The position numbers were made by a program, and so were the translations under genes. From assembly GCA_001051155.2 (NCBI GenBank), contig JYIP02000006.1, forward strand, positions 1,178,001-1,242,000: a DNA stretch of 64,000 nucleotides, given 5' to 3'. Position 1 is the first letter of the stretch. Every line of letters begins with the position of its first letter. This stretch comes from Chrysoporthe austroafricana. Its lineage: Eukaryota; Ascomycota; Sordariomycetes; Diaporthales; Cryphonectriaceae. Shown one piece after another: positions 35,429 to 46,488 of the stretch. The notes beneath the pieces were generated by a model that worked only from the letters and a program-made list of their open reading frames with translations, was not told the DNA's origin and searched no databases.

Positions 35429-37450
35429 GTTGGGGATGGGTGCGTGCGGACCAGGCCTGCGCCGGCAAGGACCGCCCAGAACGAGCCAGCCTTCCCCCGG
35501 GGACGGCCAGATAGGGTTTGATCAGCAGCGAGCCTGGCTGCGCCGTGGAGCTCGCACGAGAACAACACGGACGGCCTGGCCCTACTGGGTACAGGAGGCG
35601 ACTCTCCGGATGGTGACAGGCGTGCGCAAGAAGCAGAGCATCGGAGGGGGACCGTCAAAGATAAGGGAGCGTAGGGTCGCGAGTCCGTGTTTAGAACGCG
35701 GGGCGGAGGGGGAGCAGACGCAGCCGAGTACCGGTGGTCTGGAGGTAGAGCTGCGTCCTGGATTTAATACTAGTTCCAGCGATTGCGGGCCGTCATATCT
35801 AGGGACAAGGGAAGGGCCTCGCGTGGTCGAGCAGCCGGCGCCGAGCCCTGAAGACCCCACGACATGTGAGAGGCCTCGTCACCAAGGCAGGGGGGCGGAG
35901 GCGGGATAGGTGGGTCCCTGAGAACTGACAGCCGGGGAAAAAGCAACGAGTCCCCTAGGGATAGCAAGCGAGGTGGAGCCCAGGCCGAGACGCCTCGCGG
36001 GGGCAGACAGCGGAGACGAATGTGGTTTTCCTGATAGCCGTGCGACGTGGCGGCCAGTCAATCAGCAGGACCTTGAAGGTCGATCGGACGTGGCCGGTCG
36101 GCTGGGCTGTTCGGGGCGTGGCCGAGAAATATGCAAAGGCGCAGGCGGGCTGCGCTGATAACAGGCATGTGGCAGAAAGGAGGGATGGGATGACACAATA
36201 GATAGAGCGAGGGCCAGGGATTGGAGAAGACAAGAGGCGGTATCGCCCGGGGGCCAGGAAAAGGACAGGACTGCGACAACACAGGCGGGCTGCGCCGAGA
36301 GCCTCGAGGAGAGGTTATCTCTGAGGCTGTTGTTGTTGTTGTTGAAGGAGGAGGATAGGAGCCAGGCCGCGCGGTAGGAGGAGGGCCGACGGCGAAGAAG
36401 CCAAGCCGTGGAGCGATATGAGCAACAGGGCGGGTCAGGGTCTGGCCTGGATGGACTTGCTGTGTAGGGCGTAGGTAGGCAGCTGGTAGGGCCTGTGGCG
36501 GCGTGGGTGCGTGGGTACTTCGCACCAGGCAGGGCGGGACCGCTGGGGTACCAGGAGCGGCGGCCCCCGTAGAGCTCTCCCCGGGTCAACCCAGCGCCCA
36601 CGTTGTCCAGGCTGTTGATGCCCACCCCTGGTGCCCTGGCCGCACCTGATACCAGGCAAGCCCACCCTCCACCGTTCTGCCCCCCCCCTCAAGGTCCCCA
36701 AGGTCGAGGTCGAGCACCAGGGCCCCGTGGGCGGGACCAGTGGGAGGGTGCCCTGGGCGCTGCGGGTTGATCAAGCGACTGGCCCAGCGGGCGCCGAGAT
36801 AAGGGGATAAATGACTGGATCGGATTAGGCTTTGGGCAAGACAGGGGAGGTTGGCCTGGTGGGGGGCCAGGGCGCGGGATGGGGAGGGTGGCAGAGGGTG
36901 GCAGTGGGCGGCGTGGGCGGGCGCGGCGGGAGAGTTCCCCAGTGTCCCCCAATCTTAGCGGGTGACCAGCGGCCAGCGCGCCCCTGCGGTGGCGCAAGGA
37001 TGTTCCCGGTTAAGAGGGCCCCGTACCTGAATACCTGGATACCGCCTGGATCCCACCCGCTCTCCTCCTCCCGTACCTTTTTTTTTTAATTTTTTTTCCT
37101 TGCTTTTTTTTTTCTTCTTCCATCTGTAGGCTCGACGTCTGGGGTCGGAGGGGTGGTTGTGACCCCTAGAACCTTGAATCTCGTGCTACGCGCTCGAGCG
37201 ATGATCTGATAACAACCCGTCTGCCCTGGCCACTCGCCATCCAAGACCACCTCGTGCGGTCCAGCGCGAGCCCATCTTATTTTCGTCCTGATGCTCACCG
37301 CCGAGATAAGGATCGGCATGATGGGCATCGCAGCGCAGTCTCTCAACTGATCACGCCAATTCTGCGTGCTCGATCGCTATCGGCGGTCCTCCGTCTTGGG
37401 CATGCACCCCATCCATCGCGGCCTAGGGTCGTGGCGCCAGTGACGAGCGA

Positions 37451-37451
37451 G

Positions 37452-37480
<29 letters not shown>
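37451..37480 (+). repeat. AC dinucleotide microsatellite
   Basis: About 15 AC units in tandem in gene-free DNA. Confidence 0.85.
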
Positions 37481-37483
<3 letters not shown>

Positions 37484-38709
37484 TACACACACACGCACTC
37501 ACACACGCGCCCCCCCCACCATCCCCCCTCTCGAAAGTCTTGGCCTTGGGAGGGGCCGGCAGCCGTGGAGTGGAACTCGAATTCGAATTCGAGAGCGAAC
37601 TCAGCCCAGACCTCACGCACTGCTGCTGGACGACCTCGCCCGCGCCCTGCTGTGCGAATGTACGGCGGCACAGCGCCCTGCAGCGACACGACAGTAAATG
37701 CTACGGCATGGATCGTGAACACGTATTCAGCTGCCTCCTTCAGAGATTGTCGGACCACGCGCTTTCTCTGGCTGCTCGGGACAGGCGTCCCCACAGGAGC
37801 TCGACGCGAGAAAGCACCCCCCAGCTCCCTCCCCTCTCTGCCTTCTCCTCTGCCGGCTGCACGTCGCGCGGATCCTGAGGCATGGGTGGGGTGTGGGCGC
37901 GTGCTGCATGAGCGGCGGGAGAATCCCGCATGGCTGAGGGTGGTGGGGGGCAGACAGATAAGGGTAGCTAGGTGCTAGCTCACCACGCACGGGGGACGGC
38001 CAAGGGCCCATACTACGGCTGCTCGTCTCAGGTTGAGATGGAGGCTTACTGTAGGGACCGGTCCGGTCGCCTCGCCTTGTCGGTCAAGCCTCTCATCACG
38101 CCAGTTTTAGCTCGCTGCTGCGAGGGCCAAGGAATGCCCTCCCACGCCGCCCTCCCCCCGTGCGCCCCAAGAAGGGCGCCATCGCCCGACCCGAAGAAGG
38201 GGCTGACTGACGGCTCGGGAGATGACGATGCCACCGACGGCTGCGAACCGCGCCCTGAGCGCTACTTAAAGAACCTCCGGGTACCTGCTCAAAATGCCGC
38301 GAACCCCCACGGATCTCGCGGCACGATGACGGGGCCTGGAGGTCTGGAACCCTTCCCGCGCGCGCGTGGCGGGTGACACGGACGGGGATACCTGCGACGC
38401 TGCTTTTCCCGCTGTGCTGTATCTGCCTGGCGAGTCCCGCCGCGCGAAGGAAAAATCTCGCCCCGGGAGCCTCATGCAGGCGGCCAGCTCCCTTACTCAC
38501 CGTCGCATCTTCCCACACCCGCCGAATCTGTGCTGCAAGATGGGCTCATGGCTTGCCTGTTGGGGGCAAGACGCGCACCCGCTCCACACCGGTCGCCAGG
38601 CTCGTGCAGCGCCGGCACGAGAACGATGACGCCCGTCGGGCGGCTCGACGATGTTTCCTGCGGCAATGCAACTCTCTCTCTGTCCCCCACCCCCCTACGG
38701 CAGGACCCT

Positions 38710-38721
38710 GGCGGCGGCGGC

Positions 38722-38766
<45 letters not shown>
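38710..38766 (+). repeat. GGC/AGC (CAG-type) trinucleotide repeat
   Basis: About four GGC units pass directly into about 14 AGC units. It can be read as poly-Ser, poly-Ala or poly-Gln, but no supported gene covers it. Confidence 0.85.
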
Positions 38767-39878
38767 CAGGGCACTTTTACCGAGCGGTGTTCAAAAGGCG
38801 GACCTGGCCGCCCGCGTCTCTGATCGTCGCCCTTGCATGGTGAGACACAGGAAGATATTTAGCCCTTGCTGCCCGCGAGCAAGCGAGCCAGGGACCCGCG
38901 TCACCGCGTCCAGAATTGGCTGCTCCCTGGGGCCATCCTCATGCGGCGCGCTTCCGGCCTTCCTCGACGGTCAAGAGGCTCCTGGACCGGTGAGGGAAAA
39001 AAAAATTAAAAAAACGACCTCCTGCCGCCCCGCCCGGTAGGTGAGCCGCCCTGCCCCCCCAGTAGTGGGGGTAGATGGTGTTGCTTAGGAAATATTACAT
39101 ACAGCCTCTCAGCCGCCAAGAAATGGGAGCGGCCCTGCTCATCTGCGCCCGTCTGACAGGGCGATAACAAGGCACCGGGGGAAGCATGCATACGCTTCCG
39201 TCGGCTGTCGAATAGCCCGTCTCGAGAGCGCTGGGCCGCCCAGCGCCAGCGCCAGCGGGCTGCGCGCCCATCGCGTCGCCACCTGCTTGCTTCCGTGGTC
39301 CGACTCTGCAACCCCCATCCGGAACACAGGACTTGTTGCTTCTGCCATCCCGCAGCCAGCTGCAGCACACAGGCCTGGCGGGCAGGGTCGCAGGGAGGCT
39401 CGTCTCGCATGCCAGCCCACGCCTGTCTGGGCCCAGACGAAGCCAAAATGCGGTCCCTGGGGGGGGGAGGCCGCGGCGGCCATCGGCCCTGCCGCACACA
39501 AGCAGTCCGTCCCAACTTTCCTCCAGACGCCAGATCGAAAGCCGCGCCGGGTGATCTCCTGCAGCTTTGGCTTCCCGTGTCGTCGGCATATCCTGCGTGC
39601 GCTCCATCGCTCGTCTAAGATGGAGGGGGAGGGGCGCGACTTTTACCTAATCTCGACCCACTACCCCGTGGGTGATGGGTGGGCTGGTGGTAGTGCTGGT
39701 GGTTGGATGGCAGGCCAGGGGTCCCACTGATCCAGGGATTTACTGGCCGGAACGAGCCTTCTGGTCGGTACGGCTGGCGACCCCCACACGCACCGGGATG
39801 TCACCGGAGAGGGAAGAGATTCCCGAGTCTTACGGCAAGATCTCCTCGTTTGAGCCGCCTGCCCTCGACGAGGAGGAG

Positions 39879-39917
39879 GCCACCTGAGCAGCCACCTGAG
39901 CAGCCACCTGAGCAGCC
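39879..39917 (+). repeat. 12-base tandem repeat GCCACCTGAGCA
   Basis: Three perfect copies and a partial fourth. It is in gene-free DNA. Confidence 0.85.
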
Positions 39918-40545
39918 TTTTTCGCCTCTCACACACACACCACACCGTCTCTGGCGCGCGCCCGCTTGGCGGCGTGCGTGCTCGTCGGCAATTCTGGGGG
40001 CCCTCGACGGCGCCCGCGCAGGCTGGGCCTGCTGGCCGTCAGCATCCGAGACCGGTGGCGCGCTGTCGTAACGGCCGCGTGACGCCACTATAGCGTCGTC
40101 CGTACAATCCCACCGCGCGGGACGTGTGCCTTTTTCAGTCCCGCATGTTCAGAATGCCATGTGCTGAGCGAGCCCTTCAAATCCAAGTCGAACAAGTGTT
40201 CGCCGTGGTCCGGATCGCCTGATATGCGAGCCCCCCAGCATCGCATGCTCTGGAACGCCTGCGATGCACGTCGATTGGCTGGGGAGCTCCGGTGTTCTGC
40301 AGTCTGGAGGGGGGGCCTATCAGTCGCTGGCGGCTAGCCGCCCAGCCGCCCTCTGCTACACGCGCCCCGCACGAGGGCCCAGCGTGAAGCTTTTCCCAAC
40401 CTCACCAGGGCCGGCTTGACGTCTGTCTGTCACCAGGCTCCCCCCTAGTGTGAGGGTTACAACTCGTCGAGTATCAAGCCGATACCTCAGCGCCACCCCT
40501 CTCTCTGTACGCCTCGCAGGAAGTCCTGCAGACTGTGACGAGACC

Positions 40546-41603
40546 ATGGGGTTCGGGGAGAGCGTGTCGGCGCTCCTCGAGTCGTACGACAACTGCCTCT
40601 CGCTGCTGAAGGCCTTCAAGCGGCAGAAGAAGCAGGACGGCAGCCGCAAGGCCGCCAGGGCCGCCGAGCGGCAGGCCGTGCTGCGGCACTCGCTGCGCGC
40701 GGACCGCAAGAAGGTGGAGCGCGCGTACTCGTCGCGCGTGTCCGAGGCCGGGAGCCGCTTCGAGAAGGGCGACTGTGAGGACCTTTCACCTCCCGACCCG
40801 GTGTTGTGTGGTTGGAGCGGATACTGAACCCCCCCGTCTGTGTTCCAGCGAAAGCGAGGTCCGCCCTCGGCAAGGTGCTCAAGCGGCTCAACGCCGCCAT
40901 CACGAGCCTCATCCGCCTGGCGAGCAGGGGCCCCGACCCGGCGCTGGACTACCAGTCGCTGACGTCGCTGTCCAACTCGTCGAGGCTGCAGGCCATCAAG
41001 GCGTTCGACCAGCTGTCCCGCCGGCTGGACGCCAAGTCCTCCCGCGGCTCGGTCGTCTCGGCGTCCACGTCCTCCAAGTCCTCCTCCAAGTCGACCCGGT
41101 CGGCCGACTCGTCGGGGTCGTCCAGGTCCTCGGGGACCGCCCGGTCGTCGCGGAGCAAGACCTCGAGCAGCACGACCACGACCGCGCCCCCGCCACCGGG
41201 CAAGAGCAGCAGGCACAGGGGGGCGAAGCTGACCAAGACCCCCGACGCAGCCGGCAGCCCTCCCGCCGGCGCAGCGCCCCGGAAGCTGATCGAGGCTCCG
41301 CCGCCGCGCCTGGAGCCGTCCGTCCAGACCCCGCTCCTGGACGTGATGCAGCGCAGGGACAGCGGGTTCCTCCCGCTCGCGCGCCGGCGGTCCAACATGA
41401 CGAACCGCTTCTCGATCCTCTCCATGTCCTCGGGCAGCACGCGGCTGGGCGAGATCCCGGACCGCCGGTGGCGGCGCGCGCTCGACGACTGGGGCGGGCC
41501 GCCCAACGAGTACAGCGCGCCGGTCGTGTACCCGCTGAAGCCGTACCAGCCGACGGTGAAGGAGAGGCGGTTCCTGGGCCTGTTCAGGAGGGGGACCGCG
41601 TAA
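40546..41603 (+). CDS. Conserved-looking basic protein of unknown function
   Basis: Protein of 327 residues from two exons, 40,546-40,774 and 40,849-41,603. The 74-base intron has GT..AG ends and a CTGAAC branch point near its end; the codon split across it gives Ser-Lys-Ala-Arg. Residues 1-75 (MGFGESVSALLESYDNCLSL at the start) form a charged helical region with many Arg and Lys. A second helical part, about 76-130, is KVLKRLNAAITSLIRLA-like. The middle is a long Ser/Thr and Pro-rich linker with poly-Ser. The tail holds YPLKPYQPTVKERRFLG. The two helical parts either side of the intron look like one alpha-helical domain. Similar proteins occur in other filamentous fungi as far as I recall, but I can assign no function. 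The start was chosen because it gives the conserved-looking MGFGES opening. Confidence 0.75.
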
Positions 41604-43302
41604 GGCCGGAGGTGTGGATCAGGGCCCGAGGATCTCAGGAGGTAATTCGGCCGCAGCGATAACTCAGGTTGGACGGAAGGCAGGCAGGCAGGCAGGCAGG
41701 CATACGACGCCTGGCCGTGTTGTCGAAACAGATACCCATCACACGTCACACCCGCAAAAGAAAGCTTATCACTACCCGCGCTACACGGAGAAGACTGCCA
41801 CGCATCCCTCCCTAAAACTGTCACTCAGAGTCCAGTGCCCAAACACCGCCGCAGTTGAGCCCATGGATCGGTGTTCTGCAGCTCTAAAGACCACCCCGAA
41901 TAACACCCGCCCATTACAATGGCGCTCAACTCCAGTCAGGCCTAAGCAACCACGGGGCCTGCCCCCTTCGAGGACGAACGGCTCCGAACCAAGGGGAAGG
42001 GGTAGGCACGCCACCAACACTCCTCTCTTCGCCCTGCCCCTGCGGTACAAGACAGGGTTGGCGGTAGGAGACACGGTTTGATGCTCACCAAGTCACCAGA
42101 GCGAAGGGGACTCAAGTTCCCCTGTATATGGCAGCTGCGACGTCACACTAGGCTGCTCTGTGGGGAGGTTGCCACTTCAATCACAGAACGGCAAGGCTAG
42201 ATAAGGGACGAGTAAGGGGCCATTGATGTGCGGCTGCTATCTTGATATGCCGTGCGGATCAGACGACAGCTGAACAGAAGCTACTCTCGGCACTGGCCCT
42301 CTTCTAAGACGGCGCCGGGGAAGGGGGACGGTCATGTTTCTCCTAGATGATCAGCACGGTCCCTGAGAACCTACGGACCTCCAGAACCTTGATGGCGAAA
42401 AATGGGATATTTCGACGAAGAGCTTCTTGTGGACGGGGAGCTAGGACTTGTCTCTCGGTCTATGGCAGGATTTTGCCTCATTCTCGGGCCTTGTACTCGC
42501 CCTCGAGTGTTGTCTCGGAGCCCTGAAAGATGTGCCTGTGCAAAATGCCGGCTGGGCCGGCTCGAATTTCATACGATGATGTCGGTTTTCAATTGATGAA
42601 TACGACGGTTGTATCACATGGTCTACATCAGCTGGCTGCGCCTGTATCGTATCTTCGTTTAGTGAAACAGAGGAGTGGTGAGGGTGGATGATCGAGCAGC
42701 TGAGACTGGTCTTCATCACTTTCCAAATACCACAAAGACGTAACCTCAAAACCTAAGCTCAGCTGATGTCATATATGCCAGTGACCGATCCGAGAGATGC
42801 GGTGTTTCCAGGACACCTCACAGAACATTGTCTTTTGGTAGGATCCAAGACTGAATGTGATGTTTTTCTGCCGTATTTCCTAGTAGGGCTACTACTATTA
42901 CACTATTTAGCTGAGACGACGCTGGGATGTACTTTGAGCTATAGTAGCAGGGTTCTGTGCTCGACAGAAGTTGCCGCAACGGCGCGGCAGTGGCCCCACC
43001 AAAAACGAACACTTGAGCTTCTTCCCAGCAAGGCTTAGATGCCCCTCCAACGACACCTCTACATTTCTTTGCTCCACAGCACCGCCCAGAAGGGAGCTCT
43101 CGTGGAATTGCCAGCTCCCACAGCTCCAAAGGGGGAGAGAGAGGAACAAGCAGGTCCCGTTGGACTCCCTCATACCCGCCCCAGACCATGAGCACACGAC
43201 ACTGAAGCACCCACGACCGACATCACCGACCCACGCCCCCTTCAACATCGCAACCCGACCCAGCCTGCGGCGACCCAGCCTGCCCGCCACAGCCTGCCCG
43301 CC
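41604..43302. other. Spacer before SRP72
   Basis: No gene seen. It holds a short GGCA repeat (41,677-41,701) in the 3' flank of the previous gene. From about 42,400 the DNA is less GC-rich. The last few hundred bases are the leader and promoter region of the SRP72 gene. Confidence 0.6.
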
Positions 43303-45372
43303 ATGGCCTCCAAACTGACCACCCTCCTCGCGCGCACCAGCATAGATGACCACGCCGAGGCCCTGGCCGCCGCCGACGCCGCCCTGGCCGCCGACCCCAA
43401 GTCCCTCCCCGCGCAGCGCACCAAGGTGACGGCGCTGCTCCGCCTCGAGCGCTACGACGACGCGCTCCGCGTGATCGCGGCCGGCGGCGACGCGCTCGAG
43501 CGGCAGTGCGCGCTGGGCAAGAGCTACGCGCTCTACAAGACGGGCACCCTCGCCGAGGCGTCCGAGCTGCTGAGGAGGCACGAGGGCCAGGGGGAGCCCG
43601 ACCGCGCGCTGCGGCACGTCGCCGCGCAGGTGGCGTACCGCGTCGAGCGGTTCGACGAGGCCCTGGCCCTGTACGAGGCCCTGATCCGGGACGGCGAGGG
43701 CGGCAACGTCGGCGAGGACACGGACCTGAAGATCAACCTGCTCGCCGCGCACGCGCAGCTGGAGTGGCAGGGCCGGGGGGACCTGGTCCCCGAGAAGAGC
43801 AAGCAGCCCGGGCGCGAGGACCTCGAGGCGTTCGAGACGGCGTACAACGCTGGGTGCGGGTGTGTGGCCAGGGGCGACCTTGCGAAGGCGTCGATACTGC
43901 TCAAGAGGGCCGCAGACCTGTGCGATGCCACAGAGGACCTGAGCGACGAGGACAAGAAGACGGAGATGCTGCCCATCATCTTGCAGCAGGCCTATGTCCT
44001 TGCGCTGATGGGCAAGAAGGAGGACGCGGCTGCCCTGCACAAGGGCGTCGAGAGCTACGAGTAAGTGGGCGGATGGGCCCGGCCTCCCTCCTGGTGCATG
44101 TCCTGACAGGATGACAGCATATCCGACGATGCCATCAATGCCGCTGGCAAGTGGAACGCCCTGATCTCAAAATCTCTCACCAACCCTTTCATGGTTCAGA
44201 GACTCTCTGAGCTGATACCTGAGGCGAAGACGGGAACTGCCAAGCTTTTCAACCACCAGGCCGTTGGCGTGATGCGCAACCAGGCCACGATTGATCTGCA
44301 GTGCTACAAGTCAAGCGCTGTCAGGAAGCGCACTGCTCGTCTCATCAAGGCAGACCCAACGCCCTCGACGGATCTCGAGAGGGTCTCATGGGGCTACCTC
44401 AATGCTGCAGCCAAGGCCAAGTCACAAGCAGACAAGAAAGCTCTGACAAAGGTTGTCGGGCTGCTGGAGGAGCGGCCTTACGATGTTGGTCTGCTCCTGA
44501 CCGTCATACAGCTCTACGTCCATGCCAAGAAATACGACAGCGCCATCGATGTGCTCCACAAGTTCTTCAGGTACGTCGAGGAGGCCGGCAAACCCGGCCA
44601 CGAAGACGTCCGGTACGCGCCCGGCCTGGTATCCTTGGCCGTGGCCTTGTACCGCACGCAGAACCGCAAGAAGGACATCCGTGATGAGCTCGGCCGGGCA
44701 GCAGCGTACTGGCAGAGCATACCAAAGCAGTCGTCAACGACCCTGCTGCGGGAGGCGGGCGTAGAGCTCCTCCACTCGTCGAAACCGGCCGACCTCGCCA
44801 CCGCCGGCGCCGCCTTCGAGCGCCTCGTGGCGCAAGATCCAGATGACAAGGTCGCACAGGCCGGCTTCATAGCGTCCTACGCGACAACCGACTACGCCAA
44901 GGTCGAGCCCAACCTGTCGTCCCTCAGCTCGGTCGACGAGCTCACGGCGGGCATCGACGTCTCCGCCCTCCTGGACGCAGGCGTGCCCGCCTTCCCGGCG
45001 CCCCAGCAACCCGCTCCGTCCCAGAAGAAGCGCAAGGCAGAAGACGGTGAGGCGCCCGCCGAGGCAACGGCCACACCCGCCGGCGCAACGGCGCAGGCGC
45101 CCGGCACCCGGCACAAGAAGAAGCCGCGCCGGGGCAAGAACTACGACCCGGACGTCAAGCCGGACCCGGAGCGCTGGCTGCCGCTGCGCGACCGCAGCAA
45201 CTACCGGCCCAAGAACAAGAAGGGCAAGAAGAAGGCGGCCGAGTCGACGCAGGGCGGGTTCGTGGCGGGCGAGGGCGAGACGCTGAGCCTCGCGGGCGGC
45301 GCGGGCCAGATCAAGGTCGAGAAGGCGCCGCAGGGCGGCGGCGGCGGCAAGAAGAAGAAGGGGCGGAAGTAG
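43303..45372 (+). CDS. SRP72: Signal recognition particle subunit SRP72
   Basis: SRP72 binds 7S RNA and SRP68 in the cytoplasmic particle that targets nascent secretory proteins to the ER. The protein has 670 residues from two exons, 43,303-44,060 and 44,118-45,372. The 57-base intron starts GTAAGT; of two AG candidates only the second (44,116-44,117) keeps the frame, giving GVESYDISDDA. Residues 1 to about 540 are tetratricopeptide-like helical repeats (for example ERYDDALRVIAAGGDALERQ and YRVERFDEALALYEAL). Residues 584-616 carry the diagnostic RNA-binding motif, RGKNYDPDVKPDPERWLPLR followed by DRSNY. The tail is Lys- and Gly-rich (KKKKGRK). Length and order match fungal SRP72. The start is the first Met of the frame, in the context GCCATGG. 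This is one of the firmest calls in the window. Confidence 0.93.
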
Positions 45373-45754
45373 GCGTGACGTGTTCCCGGGCCCGGCCGCC
45401 GCGGCGTCGGTGGTCTGAGTTCTGGGCGCGGGGGATGCCGGTTGAGGGATGGTCGTGGGACCAAAGTGTATGAGGCATGGCGTGGCGTAGCATATGAGTA
45501 CGTCTCGTGGGTTCCGCCGTTGGGTAGAGTCAGCTGGGAAGGGCGGCATCGTAGCATCAGCTTGCATCAGCAGTAAGGAATCTGCGAAAAGTTCATACAG
45601 AAATCGCGTCTCTGGTCTGCTTTCGTGAGAACTCACCGGCCCAGACCCCTGAAGTTGTGCTGCCTCGCTGAGTATAGTATCTGCATAGATCGTAGGAGTC
45701 GTGAATGCCCTTTTCAACGTGCCACTATGCCGCAAATGCGTCCGATTTGCTGTG

Positions 45755-46204
45755 CTATTCATCGTCCTCCATCAAGCGGAGCTTCAATACATGGAGTGGG
45801 TTTATCTGGACCTCATCGCCATATTGTGGTGTGCTGATAACACCCAGGACTTCGAGGCGCCAGCCCGCTTCTCTTTGCGCGGTATCGATATCCCGCAGCC
45901 TCCCCAGATTCCGGTTCTGCAACGCACGGAGATAGTCTTTGCAACTCATGCTATAGTGCCTGGGCCAATCGGGAAATTCGGGATTGTTCGACCCCAATTC
46001 GACAGCCATATTCCCTCGCATCGCCAATCTGCCCAGCACCAAGGCAGGCTTTTTAGCAAAGTGTCCCTGTTCATCGCGCATTTCTGGATCCTTGATCATG
46101 ATCTGCATGCCTTCGAGGGGACCACGCCCAGGTGGACCACCGCCCCGGACCATCGTCGTCTGCATCGGGCCGCCGCGTCCCACGCGCCGCTTTAAGCCCT
46201 TCAA
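45755..46204 (-). CDS. Hypothetical protein, 149 residues
   Basis: Single-exon frame between SRP72 and the HET gene, on the opposite strand to both. The first 30 residues are Gly/Arg-rich (GGPMQTTMVRGGGPPGRGP). The rest looks protein-like, with PEFPDWPRHYSMSCKDYLRA, AGWRLEVLG and a final LKLRLMEDDE. There is no signal peptide or membrane segment and no recognised domain. The opposite strand is also open over part of this span, which lowers confidence. It could be a lineage-specific gene of the accessory island or a chance frame. Confidence 0.4.
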   Translation of the reverse strand: MKGLKRRVGRGGPMQTTMVRGGGPPGRGPLEGMQIMIKDPEMRDEQGHFAKKPALVLGRLAMRGNMAVELGSNNPEFPDWPRHYSMSCKDYLRALQNRNLGRLRDIDTAQREAGWRLEVLGVISTPQYGDEVQINPLHVLKLRLMEDDE

Positions 46205-46488
46205 TTCGACAGCAACCTGCTCCTAATCTAGCGATGTGCTGATTTTCTCATGCAAGTCTCAGTGCCATACCGACCGAGGGCTATGCGGTGCGACCCTGCG
46301 TCTTCGTATGTCTTGCATTATCGCGTCTCAATTAATGCGGTGCTGCCCAACCTCTTGATTTGGCTCAACCCGTTAGCTATCAGTCAATTGAAATAACGGC
46401 TGATGCCTGCCTTCCGAAAATTGAGGTTTCTCAATCTTAACTCATTGCTCGTCTCCCCTGCAGTTGAAAACATTGCAACAGAAACCAC

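Larger units (their letters stand above)
35429..40545. other. Gene-free stretch with simple repeats
   Basis: No supported gene. The first few hundred bases are the upstream region of the Cys/His coiled-coil gene. An AC run is at 37,451-37,480, a GGC/AGC compound repeat at 38,710-38,766, and a 12-base unit repeated just over three times at 39,879-39,917. A T-rich patch is at 37,078-37,113. Frames across these repeats translate them as poly-Ser, poly-Ala or poly-Gln and look like chance. Confidence 0.5.

Noticed and set aside
38493..38843. Frames with poly-Ser, poly-Ala or poly-Gln over the AGC repeat
   Set aside because: All reading frames of the repeat are open, so the frames carry no evidence of coding.
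39879..39917. 12-base direct repeats considered as a CRISPR-like array
   Set aside because: The copies are contiguous with no spacers; it is a plain tandem repeat in a eukaryotic genome.
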